Assembly (NCBI RefSeq): GCF_022844385.1
Contig: NZ_JALHLX010000002.1
Span: forward strand, 23,183-87,182
Source: Hydrogenophaga sp.
GTDB lineage: Bacteria > Pseudomonadota > Gammaproteobacteria > Burkholderiales > Burkholderiaceae_C
Length of the DNA stretch: 64,000 bases
Direction: 5' to 3'
The notes under the pieces were generated by a model, which was not told the origin of the DNA, did no database searches, and saw only the letters and a list, made by a program, of their open reading frames with translations. This document shows, one piece after another, positions 35,363 through 47,053 of the stretch. The position numbers and the translations under genes were made by a program. Numbering within the stretch: position 1 is the stretch's first letter; each line of letters begins with the position of its first letter.

Positions 35363-37393
35363 TTATTTGGCGAGCCAGACGAAGTACGTCATGAACAGCA
35401 GCACACCCACGATCATCATCAGCGCGTAGTGGTACAGGTACCCGGTCTGCGCGCGGCGCACCACGCCGGAGACCAGGCCCACCAGCTTCCAGCTGGCGTT
35501 GACCACGCCGCCCTCGATCACCCCCCGATCGCCGCCCTTCCACAGACCGATGCCCAGACCGCGCGCGCCTTTGGCGAGCACGTTCTCGTTGAACCAGTCC
35601 AGGTAGTACTTGTTCTCCAGCACCACGACCAGCGGACGCAAGGCGCGCCCGATGGCCGCCGGCACGGCCGGGTTGATCAGGTACATGTACCACGCGCTCA
35701 CCGCACCGGCCAGGGCCAGGTACAGCGGCGGCGTGAACAAGGCATGGGAGACCATGGCCAACGGGCCGTGGAATATCTCGGCGAACTTAGCCATGGCGGG
35801 GTGGGCCGCGGCGTTGATGAAGATCGCGTCCTTGAAGAAGTCACCGAACAGCATGGGCTGGATGGTCATGAAGCCGATCACCACCGAAGGGATGGCCAAC
35901 AGCACCAGCGGCACCGTGACGACCCAGGGAGACTCGTGCGGCTTGCTGTCATGGCCATGCCCGTGGTCATCATGGTGACCATGGTCGTCGTGGTGGGCGT
36001 CCGGGTTCTGGTCGTAACGCTCCTTCCCGTGGAACACCAGGAAGTAGAGGCGGAACGAATAGAAGGAGGTGACGAACACACCGGCGAGCACCGCAAAGTA
36101 GGCGAAACCCGACGCCGGCAGGTTGCTGAAGTGCACCGCCTCGATGATGGAATCTTTCGAGTAGAAGCCCGAAAAGAAGGGTGTGCCGATGAGTGCGAGC
36201 GTGCCCAGCAAGGACGTGATCCAGGTGATGGGCATGTACTTGCGCACGGCACCCATCCAGCGGATGTCCTGGTTGTGGTGCAGACCCATGATCACCGAGC
36301 CAGCCGCCAGGAACAGCAGCGCCTTGAAGAAGGCGTGGGTCATGAGGTGGAACACCGCGACCGAGTAGGCCGATGCGCCGAGCGCCACCGTCATGTAGCC
36401 CAGCTGCGAAAGTGTGGAGTAGGCCACGATGCGCTTGATGTCGTTCTGGATGATGCCCAGGAAGCCCATGAACAACGCGGTGATGGCGCCGATGATCATG
36501 ATGAAGTTCAGCGCCGTGTCGGACAGCTCGAACAGCGGCGACATGCGCGCCACCATGAAGATGCCGGCCGTGACCATGGTGGCCGCGTGGATCAGCGCCG
36601 AGATGGGCGTGGGGCCTTCCATGGAGTCGGGCAGCCACACGTGCAGTGGGAACTGCGCGCTCTTGCCCATGGCGCCGATGAACAGGCAGATGCAGATGAC
36701 GGTGATCAGCAGCCAGTCGGTGCCGGGGAAGCCCATGGCGCCGAGTTCGGGTGCCTTGGCAAACACCTCGGTGTAGTTCAGCGTGCCGGCATAAGCCACG
36801 ATCAGTCCGATGCCCAGGATGAAGCCGAAGTCGCCCACACGGTTGACCAGGAAGGCCTTCATGTTGGCGAAGATCGCCGTGGGCTTGTTGAACCAGAAAC
36901 CGATCAGCAGGTAGGACACCAGGCCCACCGCTTCCCAGCCAAAGAACAGCTGCAGCAGGTTGTTGCTCATGACCAGCATGAGCATGGAGAAGGTGAACAG
37001 CGAGATGTAGGCGAAGAAGCGGTTGTAGCCCTTGTCTTCTTCCATGTAGCCGATGGTGTAGAGGTGCACCATGAGCGAGACGAAGGTGACCACCACCATC
37101 ATCATGGCGGTCAGGCCATCGACCAGGAAGCCGATTTCCATCTTCAGACCACCAACCACCATCCAGGTGTAGAGCGTCTCGTTGAAGCGGGCACCGTCCA
37201 TGGCCACGCTCTTGAGCGTCATCGCCGACAGGATGAAAGCGATCAACACACCCAGGATGGTGATCGTGTGCGAGGCGCGGCGGCCAATGACGTTGCCGCC
37301 GAAGGTGGTCCCGAGGATGCCGGCGAGGGCCGCGCCGATCAGCGGCGCCATGGGGACGGCGAGCAGGGTGCTGGCAGAGAGGGTGGTGCTCAT
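35363..37393 (-). CDS. nuoL: NADH-quinone oxidoreductase subunit L
   Basis: The 676-residue protein carries the distal proton-pump fold plus the long lateral C-terminal helix. Motifs include LFFGWEAVGLVSYLLIGFW and KSAQFPLHVWLPDSMEGPTP. Residues 467-482 form a His/Asp-rich loop (8 His, 5 Asp) facing out of the membrane, which is not part of the core fold. The ATG at 37393 (MSTTLSAST) is chosen; an open frame to 37483 overlaps nuoK. Confidence 0.97.
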   Translation of the reverse strand: MSTTLSASTLLAVPMAPLIGAALAGILGTTFGGNVIGRRASHTITILGVLIAFILSAMTLKSVAMDGARFNETLYTWMVVGGLKMEIGFLVDGLTAMMMVVVTFVSLMVHLYTIGYMEEDKGYNRFFAYISLFTFSMLMLVMSNNLLQLFFGWEAVGLVSYLLIGFWFNKPTAIFANMKAFLVNRVGDFGFILGIGLIVAYAGTLNYTEVFAKAPELGAMGFPGTDWLLITVICICLFIGAMGKSAQFPLHVWLPDSMEGPTPISALIHAATMVTAGIFMVARMSPLFELSDTALNFIMIIGAITALFMGFLGIIQNDIKRIVAYSTLSQLGYMTVALGASAYSVAVFHLMTHAFFKALLFLAAGSVIMGLHHNQDIRWMGAVRKYMPITWITSLLGTLALIGTPFFSGFYSKDSIIEAVHFSNLPASGFAYFAVLAGVFVTSFYSFRLYFLVFHGKERYDQNPDAHHDDHGHHDDHGHGHDSKPHESPWVVTVPLVLLAIPSVVIGFMTIQPMLFGDFFKDAIFINAAAHPAMAKFAEIFHGPLAMVSHALFTPPLYLALAGAVSAWYMYLINPAVPAAIGRALRPLVVVLENKYYLDWFNENVLAKGARGLGIGLWKGGDRGVIEGGVVNASWKLVGLVSGVVRRAQTGYLYHYALMMIVGVLLFMTYFVWLAK

Positions 37394-37418
37394 GGTGTTC
37401 TTGTCCTGGGGCTGGGGC

Positions 37419-37727
37419 TCAGCCTTTGAGCGTGTTGAGCTCTTCGACGCTGATCGAATTCTTGTTGCGGAACAGCAGCACAAGGATGGCCAGACCGATC
37501 GCCGATTCGGCAGCGGCCACGGTCAGGATGAAGAACACGAACACCTGGCCGTGCATGTCACCCAGGTAGTGCGAGAACGCCACGAAATTCATGTTGACCG
37601 CGAGCAGCATCAGCTCGATGGCCATGAGCAGCACGATCAGGTTCTTGCGGTTAAGGAAAATGCCGACCACCGACAGCGCGAACAGGATCGCGCCGACAGC
37701 GAGGAAATGGCCCAGGGACACGCTCAT
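37419..37727 (-). CDS. nuoK: NADH-quinone oxidoreductase subunit K
   Basis: The 102-residue protein has three TM helices with the conserved membrane glutamates in [15 protein letters not shown] and [11 protein letters not shown]. It links the proton-translocation path between NuoJ/H and the antiporter-like subunits. Its ATG overlaps the nuoJ stop by four bases. Confidence 0.97.
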   Translation of the reverse strand: MSVSLGHFLAVGAILFALSVVGIFLNRKNLIVLLMAIELMLLAVNMNFVAFSHYLGDMHGQVFVFFILTVAAAESAIGLAILVLLFRNKNSISVEELNTLKG

Positions 37728-38383
37728 GATGGTTTCCCCTCCTCGGTGTTCACCGCAACGACCGCGGGTGCGGCTTTCTGCGTGGCGTTCATCGGCAGCA
37801 CCACCAGACGGTCCCGGGCGCGCACATGCACCTGAAGGCCGGGGTTGATGGCCTTGCTGTCCTTGCGCTGGCGCAGGGTGAGCGCAATGGCGGCGATCAT
37901 GGCCACCAGCAGGATCACGGCGGCCACTTCGATGGGGTACAGGTACTCGGTGTAGAGCAGCAGGCCAAGTTCACGCGTGTTGGAGTAGTTGGCCGCGTTG
38001 ATGCCGGTGTTCACTGCATCGGGGTTGGCCGCAAGACTCGGGAAGCCGACAAACAGCACGGCGATGAGCTCGGCCGCCACAAAACCGCCGAGGATGGCAG
38101 CGAGCGGAAAGTGCTTCCAGAAACCCTTGCGTACACCGTCCATGTTGATGTCGAGCATCATCACGACGAACAGGAACAGCACCATCACCGCACCCAGGTA
38201 CACCAGCACCAGGGTGATGCCGAGGAACTCCGCCTTCAGCAGCAACCACAACGCAGACGCCTGCGAAAAAGCCAGCATCAGGAACAACACAGCGTGCACA
38301 GGATTGCGCGCGGTGATGACGCGGAAGGCTGCAAACAGCAGCACCGCGGCAAAGAGGTAAAAAAAGCCGGTCTGGTAATCCAT
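37724..38383 (-). CDS. nuoJ: NADH-quinone oxidoreductase subunit J
   Basis: The 219-residue subunit has five TM helices, among them the conserved [18 protein letters not shown] helix that bends during turnover. The C-terminal cytosolic tail of about 50 residues ([15 protein letters not shown] and beyond) is longer than in E. coli. It belongs to the membrane arm near the quinone chamber. The stop overlaps the nuoK start. Confidence 0.96.
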   Translation of the reverse strand: MDYQTGFFYLFAAVLLFAAFRVITARNPVHAVLFLMLAFSQASALWLLLKAEFLGITLVLVYLGAVMVLFLFVVMMLDINMDGVRKGFWKHFPLAAILGGFVAAELIAVLFVGFPSLAANPDAVNTGINAANYSNTRELGLLLYTEYLYPIEVAAVILLVAMIAAIALTLRQRKDSKAINPGLQVHVRARDRLVVLPMNATQKAAPAVVAVNTEEGKPS

Positions 38384-38433
38384 GGCGTTGTTCTTGTGTC
38401 GTCTGTTCCGGGCAGTTCCGGACTCAGAACGGA

Positions 38434-38970
38434 TCAGCGGTAAGGGGCGTCGGCGGCCCGGGCAGCGGCAATCTCGGTCTCGTAGCGGTCGCCCACGGCC
38501 AGCAGCATCTCTTTGGTGAAGTACAGGTCACCGCGCTTTTCGCCGTGGTACTCGAAGATGTGCGTCTCGACGATGGAGTCCACCGGGCAGCTCTCTTCGC
38601 AGAAGCCGCAGAAGATGCACTTGGTCAGGTCGATGTCGTAGCGGGTGGTGCGGCGCGAACCGTCGTCGCGCACGTCCGACTCGATGGTGATGGCCATGGC
38701 CGGGCAGACCGCTTCACACAGCTTGCACGCGATGCAGCGCTCTTCGCCATTTTCGTAGCGGCGAAGTGCATGCAATCCGCGGAAACGCGGCGACAGCGGC
38801 GTCTTTTCTTCGGGAAACTGCACCGTGATCTTGCGCTTGAAGGCGTAGCGACCGGTCAGGGCCATGCCCTTGAACAACTCCACCAGCAGGAAGCTGTTGA
38901 GGAAGTCGCGGAACGAAAACGGTGCCACGACCGCAGGGGATGCGACGGGGTTGGCAGTGATGGTGGACAT
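38434..38970 (-). CDS. nuoI: NADH-quinone oxidoreductase subunit I
   Basis: The 178-residue protein carries two [4Fe-4S] ferredoxin motifs, [12 protein letters not shown] and [12 protein letters not shown], which hold clusters N6a and N6b and pass electrons to NuoB. The N-terminal amphipathic helix ([17 protein letters not shown]) lies on the membrane. The ATG at 38970 (MSTITANP) is preferred over an in-frame TTG at 38976. It lies 15 bp after nuoH. Confidence 0.97.
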   Translation of the reverse strand: MSTITANPVASPAVVAPFSFRDFLNSFLLVELFKGMALTGRYAFKRKITVQFPEEKTPLSPRFRGLHALRRYENGEERCIACKLCEAVCPAMAITIESDVRDDGSRRTTRYDIDLTKCIFCGFCEESCPVDSIVETHIFEYHGEKRGDLYFTKEMLLAVGDRYETEIAAARAADAPYR

Positions 38971-38985
38971 GGTCAATCGCCCTCT

Positions 38986-40068
38986 TTATTTCCAGAGGTT
39001 CCACGACGTCTGCATCAGACCGCCGACGAGCAGCAGGTAGATGAGCGTGACGGGAATGAAGATCTTCCAGCCCAGACGCATGATCTGGTCGTAGCGGAAG
39101 CGCGGAAAGGTGGCGCGGATCCAGATGAACATGGACACCACGACGAAGGTTTTCAGGCCCAGCCAGATCCAGCCGGGAATCCAGTTGAACAGCGCACTGT
39201 CAATGGGTGGCAACCAGCCACCGAGGAACATCAACACCGCCAGCACCGAGATCAGCCACATGCTGGCGTACTCAGCCAGGAAGAAGATGGCGAAGCCCAT
39301 GCCCGAGTACTCGACCATGTGACCCGCCACGATCTCGGCCTCGCCTTCGACCACGTCGAACGGATGGCGGTTGGTTTCGGCCACGCCCGAGATGATGTAG
39401 ACGAAGAAGATGGGCAGCAGCGGCAGCCAGTTCCACGACAGGAAGTTCAGGCCTTGCGAGGCGGCCATGCCGCGCGCCTGGGAGTTCACGATCTCGACCA
39501 GGTTCAGACTGCCTGCAGTCATCACCACGATCAAGAAGCAGAAGCCGATGGCGATCTCGTAGCTCACCATCTGGGCCGACGCGCGCAGCGCACCGAGGAA
39601 GGCGTATTTCGAGTTCGAAGCCCAGCCCGCGATGATCACGCCATAGACCTCGATCGAGGTGATGGCCAGGATCACCAGCAGACCCGCGTTCACATTGGCC
39701 AGCACGGCTTCGGGGCCGAAGGGCACCGCCACCCAGGCGGCCAGCGCGGGCATGATGGCCATGATGGGACCGAGGCGGAACAGCCCGTTGCTCGCAGCGC
39801 TCGGACGGATCAGTTCTTTGGTCAGCAGCTTGAGCGCATCGGCAATCGGCTGCAGCAGACCGAAGGGGCCCACGCGGTTGGGTCCGTGACGCACCTGGAT
39901 CCAGCCGAGCAGCTTGCGCTCCCACAGCGTGAGGTAGGCCACTGCGCCCATCAGCGGCGCCAGCACGGCCACGATCTTGATCAGGTTCCACAAAACGGGC
40001 CAGGCCGCCGTGGTCCACCATGGGGCGGCAATCAGACCCAGGCCGCCGTTGTACATCGCGTCGATCAT
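38986..40068 (-). CDS. nuoH: NADH-quinone oxidoreductase subunit H
   Basis: The 360-residue membrane subunit has eight TM helices and forms the quinone chamber with NuoB and NuoD. Recognised parts are [21 protein letters not shown] and [18 protein letters not shown], with the acidic E-channel residues. The start overlaps the nuoG stop by four bases. Confidence 0.97.
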   Translation of the reverse strand: MIDAMYNGGLGLIAAPWWTTAAWPVLWNLIKIVAVLAPLMGAVAYLTLWERKLLGWIQVRHGPNRVGPFGLLQPIADALKLLTKELIRPSAASNGLFRLGPIMAIMPALAAWVAVPFGPEAVLANVNAGLLVILAITSIEVYGVIIAGWASNSKYAFLGALRASAQMVSYEIAIGFCFLIVVMTAGSLNLVEIVNSQARGMAASQGLNFLSWNWLPLLPIFFVYIISGVAETNRHPFDVVEGEAEIVAGHMVEYSGMGFAIFFLAEYASMWLISVLAVLMFLGGWLPPIDSALFNWIPGWIWLGLKTFVVVSMFIWIRATFPRFRYDQIMRLGWKIFIPVTLIYLLLVGGLMQTSWNLWK

Positions 40069-42197
40069 GCGTGCACCTCGTCAGCGATCAGGGTGGCGCG
40101 AGCGTCGGCGGTCAGTTGCAGCGCAGGAGCGCGGCGCACCAGACCATCGAGCTGGTAGATGCTGGCCACGCAGGGTTCTGCCACGGCAGGAGAAAGATCG
40201 ATCGATGCGGCGCTGGCGTTGTTCAGGCGGGCAGCGTCCACAACGGCGCCACTGGCCACACCCGGCAACGCGCTGGCCAACACAGCCTGCGACGAGTCGG
40301 CATCAAATCCGGCCAGGCCCAGCAGGTTGCCCAGCACGCGGATCACTTTCCAGGCCGGGCGCGTTTCCCCCAAGGGGCGCACGACCGCGTGGAAGCTCTG
40401 CAGCCGGCCTTCGGCGTTGACGAAGGAACCCGAGGTTTCGGTGAAGGGAGCGACCGGCAGCAACACGTCGCTGATGTCGAGGTTGGTCTTGAACGGGCTG
40501 AGCGTGACAACCATGCCAGCCGAGGCCAGACCTTGGGTGCCCGCAGCGCTGTCGTGCCCGGGTTCGGTGTTCAGCAGAACCAGCGCCTTCAGAGCACTGC
40601 CCAGCATCTGGCCGGCGTTCAAGCCGCCCTGCCCCGGCACGGCGTTCACAAGTTGTGCGCCCACGGTGTTGGCGGCTTCGCTCAGGTAACCCACGCTGGC
40701 GCCGGTCTGCTGAGCAATCCAATTGGCCAGCGACAGCAAGCTGGCTGCTTTTTCGTGGTGTGCGGCGGCGTTGCCGAGCAGGATGGCCTTGTGCTCGCCA
40801 CCCAGCAGCGACTTGGCCACGGCACGGTGTGCGTCGGTCGCGTCGGCTTTCACCGGCGCACTCGCACCGGTCTCGGCGGCGATGGCCGCAGCAATACCCG
40901 CCAGCGCCGACACCCAGACGTCACAGTCGGCCAGCACCACGTTCTTGAGCGGCATGGCCCAGTCCTGCGCCACGGCGTTGAGCACGTTGACCTGCGCACC
41001 CTTGCGCTGTGCCTGACGGATGCGCTGCGCGAACAGCGGGTGGTCCTTGCGCAAGTTGGAGCCGACCACCAGCACACGCTGGAGGTTGGAGAGTGATGCA
41101 ACGGGCAAGCCGAGCCAGCGCGCCGCACCCGCAGGGGCGGCGTTGGAAAAATCGGCGTGGCGCAGACGCGCGTCGATGTTCTGGCTGCCCAGACCGCGCA
41201 CCAGCGCGCCGGCCAGGGCCAGCTCTTCGAGCGTGCTGTGCGGGCTGGCCAGCAGGCCGATGGAAGCGGCGCCGTGTTCGTTCTTGACCTGCTTCAGGCC
41301 ATTGGCCACGTATTCGAGCGCGGTCTGCCAGTCGACCGTCTTCCATTCACCGCCCTGCTTGATCATGGGCGCGGTCAGGCGGTCTTCGCTGTTGACGGCT
41401 TCGTATGAGAAGCGGTCGCGGTCGGCGATCCAGCATTCGTTGACGGCTTCGTTTTCCAACGGCACCACGCGCATGACCTTGTGGTTCTTCACCTGAACGA
41501 TCAGGTTGGCGCCAGTGGAATCGTGCGGGCTCACGCTCTTGCGGCGGGAGAGCTCCCAGGTACGTGCGCTGTAGCGGAACGGCTTGCTGGTGAGCGCGCC
41601 GACCGGGCAGATGTCGATCATGTTGCCCGAAAGCTCCGAGTCGACCGTGTCGCCCAGCACCGTGGTGATCTCGGCGTGTTCGCCGCGGTGGATCATGCCG
41701 AGCTCCATCACGCCGGCCACTTCCTGGCCAAAGCGGACGCATCGGGTGCAGTGGATGCAACGGCTCATCTCCTGCATGGAAATGAGTGGGCCCACGTCCT
41801 TGTGAAAGACGACGCGCTTCTCTTCTTCGTATCGCGAACCCGAACTGCCATAGCCCACGGCCAGATCCTGCAACTGGCACTCGCCGCCCTGATCGCAGAT
41901 GGGGCAGTCCAGTGGGTGGTTGATGAGCAGGAACTCCATCACCGACTGTTGCGCCTTGATGGCCTTGTCGCTCTTGGTGCGCACGATCATGCCTTGCGTG
42001 ACCGGCGTGGCGCAAGCCGGCATGGGCTTGGGTGCCTTCTCCACGTCCACCAGGCACATGCGGCAGTTGGCCGCGATGGACAGTTTCTTGTGATAGCAGA
42101 AATGCGGAATGTAGGTGCCGGCCTTTTCGGCCGCATGCATGACCATGCTGCCCGGGGGCACTTCCACCTTCTTGCCGTCGAGTTCGATTTCAACCAT
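40065..42197 (-). CDS. nuoG: NADH-quinone oxidoreductase subunit G
   Basis: The 710-residue peripheral subunit starts with a [2Fe-2S] domain ([16 protein letters not shown]1b). It continues with [14 protein letters not shown] and [11 protein letters not shown] for further [4Fe-4S] clusters, then a molybdopterin-enzyme-like domain without cofactor. It conducts electrons from NuoE/F to NuoI. The true start is ATG 42197 ([16 protein letters not shown]); the frame open up to 43289 lies over nuoF. nuoF ends 14 bp upstream. Confidence 0.97.
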   Translation of the reverse strand: MVEIELDGKKVEVPPGSMVMHAAEKAGTYIPHFCYHKKLSIAANCRMCLVDVEKAPKPMPACATPVTQGMIVRTKSDKAIKAQQSVMEFLLINHPLDCPICDQGGECQLQDLAVGYGSSGSRYEEEKRVVFHKDVGPLISMQEMSRCIHCTRCVRFGQEVAGVMELGMIHRGEHAEITTVLGDTVDSELSGNMIDICPVGALTSKPFRYSARTWELSRRKSVSPHDSTGANLIVQVKNHKVMRVVPLENEAVNECWIADRDRFSYEAVNSEDRLTAPMIKQGGEWKTVDWQTALEYVANGLKQVKNEHGAASIGLLASPHSTLEELALAGALVRGLGSQNIDARLRHADFSNAAPAGAARWLGLPVASLSNLQRVLVVGSNLRKDHPLFAQRIRQAQRKGAQVNVLNAVAQDWAMPLKNVVLADCDVWVSALAGIAAAIAAETGASAPVKADATDAHRAVAKSLLGGEHKAILLGNAAAHHEKAASLLSLANWIAQQTGASVGYLSEAANTVGAQLVNAVPGQGGLNAGQMLGSALKALVLLNTEPGHDSAAGTQGLASAGMVVTLSPFKTNLDISDVLLPVAPFTETSGSFVNAEGRLQSFHAVVRPLGETRPAWKVIRVLGNLLGLAGFDADSSQAVLASALPGVASGAVVDAARLNNASAASIDLSPAVAEPCVASIYQLDGLVRRAPALQLTADARATLIADEVHA

Positions 42198-42211
42198 GGT
42201 GTTGCTTTTCT

Positions 42212-43582
42212 TCAAGCTTGGGCCGGTGCGTTGGCCGATGCGATCTTGGCCTCGAACTCGTGCCGGAAATGTTTGATCATGGCGCGCACCGGCATGGCCG
42301 CAGCATCGCCCAGGGCGCAGATGGTGCGGCCCATGATGTTTTCGGCCACGTTGTCCAGCAGCGCCATGTCGGCCGGGCGGCCTTCGCCCTCGTCGATGCG
42401 ACTGACCATGCGCCAGAGCCAGCCCGTGCCTTCGCGGCACGGGGTGCACTGGCCACACGACTCGTGCATGTAGAAGTAGGACAGGCGCTTGAGCGACTCG
42501 ACCATGCACCGGCTGTCGTCCATCACAATCACCGCGCCCGAGCCCAGCATGGAACCGGCCTTGGCGATCGAGTCGTAGTCCATGGTGCAGTCCATCATGA
42601 TGGACGCCGGCAACACCGGCGACGAGGAACCACCGGGGATCACAGCCTTGAGCGTGCGGCCCTTGCGCACGCCACCGGCGAGCTCGAGCAGCTTGCTGAA
42701 AGGTGTACCCATCGGCACTTCGTAGTTGCCCGGCATCTCCACATCGCCGCTGACCGAGAAGATCTTGGTGCCGCCGTTGTTGGGCTTGCCGCAAGCGAGG
42801 TACGCCGCGCCGCCGTTGCGGATGATCCAGGGCACCGCCGCGAAGGTCTCGGTGTTGTTGATCGTGGTGGGCTTGCCGTACAGGCCGAAGCTGGCGGGGA
42901 ACGGTGGCTTGAAGCGGGGCTGGCCTTTTTTGCCTTCGAGCGATTCGAGCAGCGCGGTTTCTTCGCCGCAGATGTAGGCACCGAAGCCGTGAAACGCGTG
43001 CAGCTGGAAGTTGAAGCCGCTGTCCAGGATGTTGTCGCCCAGCAGGCCGGCGGCCCGGGCCTCTTCCAGCGCAGCTTCGAAGCGGTCGTATGCCTCGAAG
43101 ATCTCGCCGTGGATGTAGTTGTAGCCCACGCTGATGCCCATCGCGAAGGCGGCAATGGCCATGCCTTCGATCACGATGTGCGGGTTGTACATGAGGATGT
43201 CGCGGTCCTTGCAGGTGCCCGGTTCGCCCTCGTCGGAGTTGCACACCAGGTACTTCTGTCCCGGGAACTGGCGCGGCATGAAGCTCCACTTCAGTCCGGT
43301 GGGGAAACCAGCACCACCGCGACCGCGCAAGGCCGATTCCTTCAGGGTGGCGATCACCTGGTCCTGCGTCATACCCACCACCGGTGGGTCACCCGCCGGC
43401 TCGGCGCCGTCCTTGCCCAGCACCTTGCGCAAGGCCTGATACCCGCCGCGCGCCACGTAGTCCTTGAGCGACCAGTTGCCGCCATCGAGGTCGGCGTAGA
43501 TCTGGGGATTGATGTGACGGCCGTGGAAGCAGGTTTGCACGCCGTTGGCACGGAACTGCGAAAGGATCTGTTCGGCGTTCAT
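42212..43582 (-). CDS. nuoF: NADH-quinone oxidoreductase subunit F (NADH/FMN subunit)
   Basis: The 456-residue protein binds NADH and FMN at [17 protein letters not shown] and the [14 protein letters not shown] region. It holds [4Fe-4S] cluster N3 at [12 protein letters not shown]. It is the electron entry point of complex I. Its ATG overlaps the nuoE stop by four bases. Confidence 0.98.
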   Translation of the reverse strand: MNAEQILSQFRANGVQTCFHGRHINPQIYADLDGGNWSLKDYVARGGYQALRKVLGKDGAEPAGDPPVVGMTQDQVIATLKESALRGRGGAGFPTGLKWSFMPRQFPGQKYLVCNSDEGEPGTCKDRDILMYNPHIVIEGMAIAAFAMGISVGYNYIHGEIFEAYDRFEAALEEARAAGLLGDNILDSGFNFQLHAFHGFGAYICGEETALLESLEGKKGQPRFKPPFPASFGLYGKPTTINNTETFAAVPWIIRNGGAAYLACGKPNNGGTKIFSVSGDVEMPGNYEVPMGTPFSKLLELAGGVRKGRTLKAVIPGGSSSPVLPASIMMDCTMDYDSIAKAGSMLGSGAVIVMDDSRCMVESLKRLSYFYMHESCGQCTPCREGTGWLWRMVSRIDEGEGRPADMALLDNVAENIMGRTICALGDAAAMPVRAMIKHFRHEFEAKIASANAPAQA

Positions 43583-44100
43583 GACTGTCCCTCTGAAGCA
43601 CGCAGGCCGTCAATCAACTGGTCCAGCTTGTCGTTGCTCATGAAACTGCACATGTGGCGGTCGTTGACCAGCATCACCGGCGAGTCGGCGCAGGCGCCGA
43701 GGCATTCACTTTGTTGCAGGGTGAACAAGCCGTCTGCGGTGGTGCCGCCCATGGTGATGCCGAGCTTGTGTTCAAGATGGTGCAGCGCGTTCTGGCCGTC
43801 GCGCAGCTGGCACGGCAGGTTGGTGCAGACGTTGAGCTTGAACTTGCCCACCGGCTGCTGGTTGTACATGTTGTAGAAAGTCGTCACCTCGTGCACGGCG
43901 ATCGGCTCCATGCCCAGGTAGGCGGCCAGCGAGGCTTCGGCCCCCGCGCTCACAAAACCCATCTCTTGCTGGATGATGGACAGGCAGGCCATCACAGCCG
44001 ACTGCGCCTGATCGGCCGGGTATTTGGCGACTTCGCGCGCGAAGCGCTCCTGGGTGGCGCTGCCGAATTCAACTGCGACAACTGCGTGGCCGGTGCTCAT
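43579..44100 (-). CDS. nuoE: NADH-quinone oxidoreductase subunit E
   Basis: The 173-residue protein is a thioredoxin-like [2Fe-2S] subunit (N1a). The cluster cysteines are in [11 protein letters not shown] and CLGACADSP. It partners with NuoF in the NADH dehydrogenase module. Both its ends overlap neighbours by four bases (nuoD and nuoF), so nuoD-E-F are translationally coupled. Confidence 0.97.
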   Translation of the reverse strand: MSTGHAVVAVEFGSATQERFAREVAKYPADQAQSAVMACLSIIQQEMGFVSAGAEASLAAYLGMEPIAVHEVTTFYNMYNQQPVGKFKLNVCTNLPCQLRDGQNALHHLEHKLGITMGGTTADGLFTLQQSECLGACADSPVMLVNDRHMCSFMSNDKLDQLIDGLRASEGQS

Positions 44101-45350
44101 CGGTCGATCTCCCCGAAAACAATGTCCATGGTGCCAATGATGGCCACCGCGTCGGCCAGCATGTGGCCGCGCGCCATCTCGTCCATCGTGGCCAGGTGCG
44201 CAAAACCAGGTGCGCGGATCTTCAGACGGTAAGGCTTGTTGGCGCCGTCACTCACCAGGTAGATGCCGAACTCACCCTTGGGGTGCTCGACCGCTGCGTA
44301 GGCTTCGCCTTCGGGCACGTGGAAGCCTTCGGTGAACAGCTTGAAGTGGTGGATCAGCTCTTCCATGTTGGCCTTCATGGCCTCGCGGGCGGGTGCTGCC
44401 ACCTTGTGGTTGTCGGTGATCACCGGGCCGGGATTGGCGCGCAGCCACTTCGAGCACTGTTCGATGATGCGATTGGACTGCTTCATCTCTTCCATGCGCA
44501 CGAGGTAGCGGTCGTAACAGTCACCGGTCTTGCCCACGGGAATGTCGAAGTCCATCTCACCGTACACGTCGTACGGCTGCTTCTTGCGCAGGTCCCAAGC
44601 GATGCCGGAGCCGCGCAGCATGGGACCGGTCATGCCCAGGTTGAGAGCACGTTCAGGCGTGACCACGCCAATGCCCACGGTGCGCTGCTTCCAGATGCGG
44701 TTGTCGGTCAGCAGCGTGTGGTACTCGGCGAGATACGTGGGGAAGCGCTTCGTGAAGTCGTCGATGAAGTCGAGCAGCGAACCCTGGCGGTTCGTGTTCA
44801 TCTGCTCCATGGCGCGCGCATTGCGGATCTTGCTGTGCTTGTACTGCGGCATGCTGTCCGGCAGATCGCGGTACACACCACCCGGACGGAAGTAGGCCGC
44901 GTGCATGCGCGCACCCGACACCGCCTCGTACATGTCGAACAGGTCTTCGCGTTCGCGGAACGCGTAGATCAGGATGGTGGAGCTGCCGCAATCGTTGCCG
45001 TGCGAGCCCAACCACATCAGGTGGTTGAGCAGGCGCGTGATCTCGCTGAACATCACACGGATGTACTGCGCGCGGATCGGCACCTCGATGCCCAGCAGCT
45101 TCTCGATCGCCAGACAGTAGGCGTGCTCGTTGCACATCATCGACACATAGTCCAGCCGGTCCATGTAGGGCAGCGACTGGATGTAGGTCTTGTGCTCGGC
45201 CAATTTTTCGGTGGCGCGGTGCAGCAGGCCGATGTGCGGATCGGCGCGTTGCACAACCTCGCCGTCAAGCTCGAGCACCAGGCGCAGCACGCCGTGAGCG
45301 GCCGGGTGCTGCGGACCGAAGTTGAGGGTGTAGTTCTTGATTTCAGCCAT
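44097..45350 (-). CDS. nuoD: NADH-quinone oxidoreductase subunit D
   Basis: The 417-residue 49-kDa-type subunit starts [26 protein letters not shown] carries the quinone-chamber histidine. It continues with [16 protein letters not shown] and ends with [12 protein letters not shown]. With NuoB it forms the quinone reduction site. It is a separate gene from nuoC, unlike E. coli, where C and D are fused. Confidence 0.98.
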   Translation of the reverse strand: MAEIKNYTLNFGPQHPAAHGVLRLVLELDGEVVQRADPHIGLLHRATEKLAEHKTYIQSLPYMDRLDYVSMMCNEHAYCLAIEKLLGIEVPIRAQYIRVMFSEITRLLNHLMWLGSHGNDCGSSTILIYAFREREDLFDMYEAVSGARMHAAYFRPGGVYRDLPDSMPQYKHSKIRNARAMEQMNTNRQGSLLDFIDDFTKRFPTYLAEYHTLLTDNRIWKQRTVGIGVVTPERALNLGMTGPMLRGSGIAWDLRKKQPYDVYGEMDFDIPVGKTGDCYDRYLVRMEEMKQSNRIIEQCSKWLRANPGPVITDNHKVAAPAREAMKANMEELIHHFKLFTEGFHVPEGEAYAAVEHPKGEFGIYLVSDGANKPYRLKIRAPGFAHLATMDEMARGHMLADAVAIIGTMDIVFGEIDR

Positions 45351-45377
45351 GACGATGTCGCAGGAAGGCCAGAGCCC

Positions 45378-46001
45378 TCAGTGCAGGCCCCCGTAGTTGT
45401 CTTCGCGGATGATGCGCGGCGTGATTTCGCGGGGCTCGATGCTCACCGGCTCGTAAATCACGCGCTGGCGCTCGGCGTCGTAGCGCATCTCGACGTGGCC
45501 GGACAGCGGGAAGTCTTTGCGGAAAGGATGGCCGATGAAACCGTAGTCGGTGAGGATGCGTCGCAGGTCGTCGTGACCTTCGAACACGATGCCAAACAGA
45601 TCAAAGGCTTCGCGTTCGTACCAGTTGGCTGCTGCCCACAGCGGCGTGACCGAAGCCAACACAGGAAAATCGTCCTCGGGGCAGAACACCCGCACACGAA
45701 CGCGGTGGTTGTGGGTGATCGACAGCAGGTGCACGACGGCGGCAAAACGCTGGCCCTCCCAACGACCTTCGCCGTAAGTCTGGTAGTCGATGCCACACAG
45801 GTCGATGAGCTGCTCGAACGCTGCAACAGGTGCATCGCGCAGGGTCTTCATGACATCAAGATAGTCGGACGCCTTGACGACCAGCGTGAGCTCTTCGCGC
45901 ACCACCTCCAGCGACACAACACGATCACCGAGCAACTCGGCCAGAGCGAGTTTCAGGGCTTCCGGTGCAACTGCGTAGGAGGTCGTTGGGGTGTCGGTCA
46001 T
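45378..46001 (-). CDS. nuoC: NADH-quinone oxidoreductase subunit C
   Basis: The 207-residue 30-kDa-type subunit has the family signature [20 protein letters not shown]-like region, here [20 protein letters not shown], followed by [20 protein letters not shown]. It is a structural part of the hydrophilic arm. The start is ATG 46001 (MTDTPTTSY); the longer open frame lies over nuoB. Confidence 0.97.
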   Translation of the reverse strand: MTDTPTTSYAVAPEALKLALAELLGDRVVSLEVVREELTLVVKASDYLDVMKTLRDAPVAAFEQLIDLCGIDYQTYGEGRWEGQRFAAVVHLLSITHNHRVRVRVFCPEDDFPVLASVTPLWAAANWYEREAFDLFGIVFEGHDDLRRILTDYGFIGHPFRKDFPLSGHVEMRYDAERQRVIYEPVSIEPREITPRIIREDNYGGLH

Positions 46002-46045
46002 GGGTGCGTCTCTGGGGACTCGTTTCGCCGTGAAGCAGCCAGCGC

Positions 46046-46525
46046 TCAGGCGCGGGCAATGGTCTGGGTGCGGCGGATCTTCTGCTGCAGCTGGATGATT
46101 CCGTACAACAGCGCTTCGGCCGTGGGCGGGCAGCCGGGCACATACACGTCCACCGGCACGATGCGGTCGCAACCGCGCACCACCGAGTAGCTGTAGTGGT
46201 AGTAGCCGCCACCGTTGGCACACGAGCCCATGGAGAGCACCCAGCGCGGCTCGGCCATCTGGTCGTAGACCTTGCGCAGGGCGGGTGCCATCTTGTTGCA
46301 CAAGGTGCCGGCCACGATCATCAGGTCGGACTGGCGCGGGCTGGCGCGAAACACCTCGGAGCCGAAGCGCCCGATGTCGTAGCGCGCGGCGGCCGCGTGC
46401 ATCATCTCGACCGCACAGCAGGCCAGACCAAAGGTCATGGGCCACAACGAGCCGGTCTTGGCCCAGTTCACCACCGAGTCGTAGCTGGTGGTGACAAAAC
46501 CTTCCTTGAATACGCCTTCAATCAT
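46046..46525 (-). CDS. nuoB: NADH-quinone oxidoreductase subunit B
   Basis: The 159-residue protein holds terminal cluster N2. The ligands are the tandem cysteines in [12 protein letters not shown], then [10 protein letters not shown] and [14 protein letters not shown]. It hands electrons to quinone next to NuoD. Spacing to nuoA is 36 bp. Confidence 0.98.
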   Translation of the reverse strand: MIEGVFKEGFVTTSYDSVVNWAKTGSLWPMTFGLACCAVEMMHAAAARYDIGRFGSEVFRASPRQSDLMIVAGTLCNKMAPALRKVYDQMAEPRWVLSMGSCANGGGYYHYSYSVVRGCDRIVPVDVYVPGCPPTAEALLYGIIQLQQKIRRTQTIARA

Positions 46526-46561
46526 GAGCCGCTCCGGTGCATTCGTGTGTGTGCAAGTCGT

Positions 46562-46921
46562 TCATTCCCAGTCCAGTGCGCCCTTCTTCCACTCGTAGGC
46601 AAAGCCCACGGTGAGGATGGCCAGAAACACAACGCCCGCGAGGAAACCAGTCATGCCGATGTCGGAGAAGGCCACGGCCCATGGAATGAGGAAAGCGATT
46701 TCGAGATCGAACAGGATGAACAGGATGGCCACGAGGTAGTAGCGCACGTCGAACTTCATGCGGGCATCTTCGAAGGCTTCGAAGCCGCATTCGTACGGGG
46801 AGTTCTTTTCTGCGTCCGGGAGGTTGGGGCCGAGGATGTAGCCCAACACCTGGGGGATGATCCCGATGGCAATACCCACCAAGATGAACAGGAGCACAGG
46901 TAGGTATTGTTCGAGACTCAT
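46562..46921 (-). CDS. nuoA: NADH-quinone oxidoreductase subunit A
   Basis: The 119-residue protein has three TM helices and the conserved loop [20 protein letters not shown] between the first two, whose cysteine marks the quinone entrance. It is the first gene of the nuo set. The ATG at 46921 ([12 protein letters not shown]) is preferred over an in-frame GTG at 46942. A tRNA-Leu gene ends 47 bp upstream. Confidence 0.96.
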   Translation of the reverse strand: MSLEQYLPVLLFILVGIAIGIIPQVLGYILGPNLPDAEKNSPYECGFEAFEDARMKFDVRYYLVAILFILFDLEIAFLIPWAVAFSDIGMTGFLAGVVFLAILTVGFAYEWKKGALDWE

Positions 46922-46968
46922 CTTGGTCGATTCCACTGACACGGCATGGGGCCGTGTTGTCCAAAGAT

Positions 46969-47053
46969 TGGTGCCGACGGCGAGACTCGAACTCGCACAG
47001 CTTTCGCCACTACCCCCTCAAGATAGCGTGTCTACCAATTTCACCACGTCGGC
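46969..47053 (-). tRNA. tRNA-Leu (anticodon GAG)
   Basis: Read on the minus strand the gene starts GCCGACGTGGTGAAATTGG and ends in CGTCGGCACCA, so the acceptor stem pairs fully and CCA is encoded. The anticodon stem CTATC/GGTAG surrounds the loop TTGAGGG with anticodon GAG. A class II variable arm is present and the total length is 85. It reads CUU/CUC leucine codons. It lies between secG and nuoA; the secG-tRNA-Leu(GAG) linkage also exists in E. coli (leuU). Confidence 0.96.

Noticed and set aside
34640-37429. 929-codon plus-strand open frame across nuoM and nuoL
   Set aside because: It is rich in His, Glu, Gln and Asp because it mirrors hydrophobic codons of two membrane proteins. It spans a gene boundary and has no domain.
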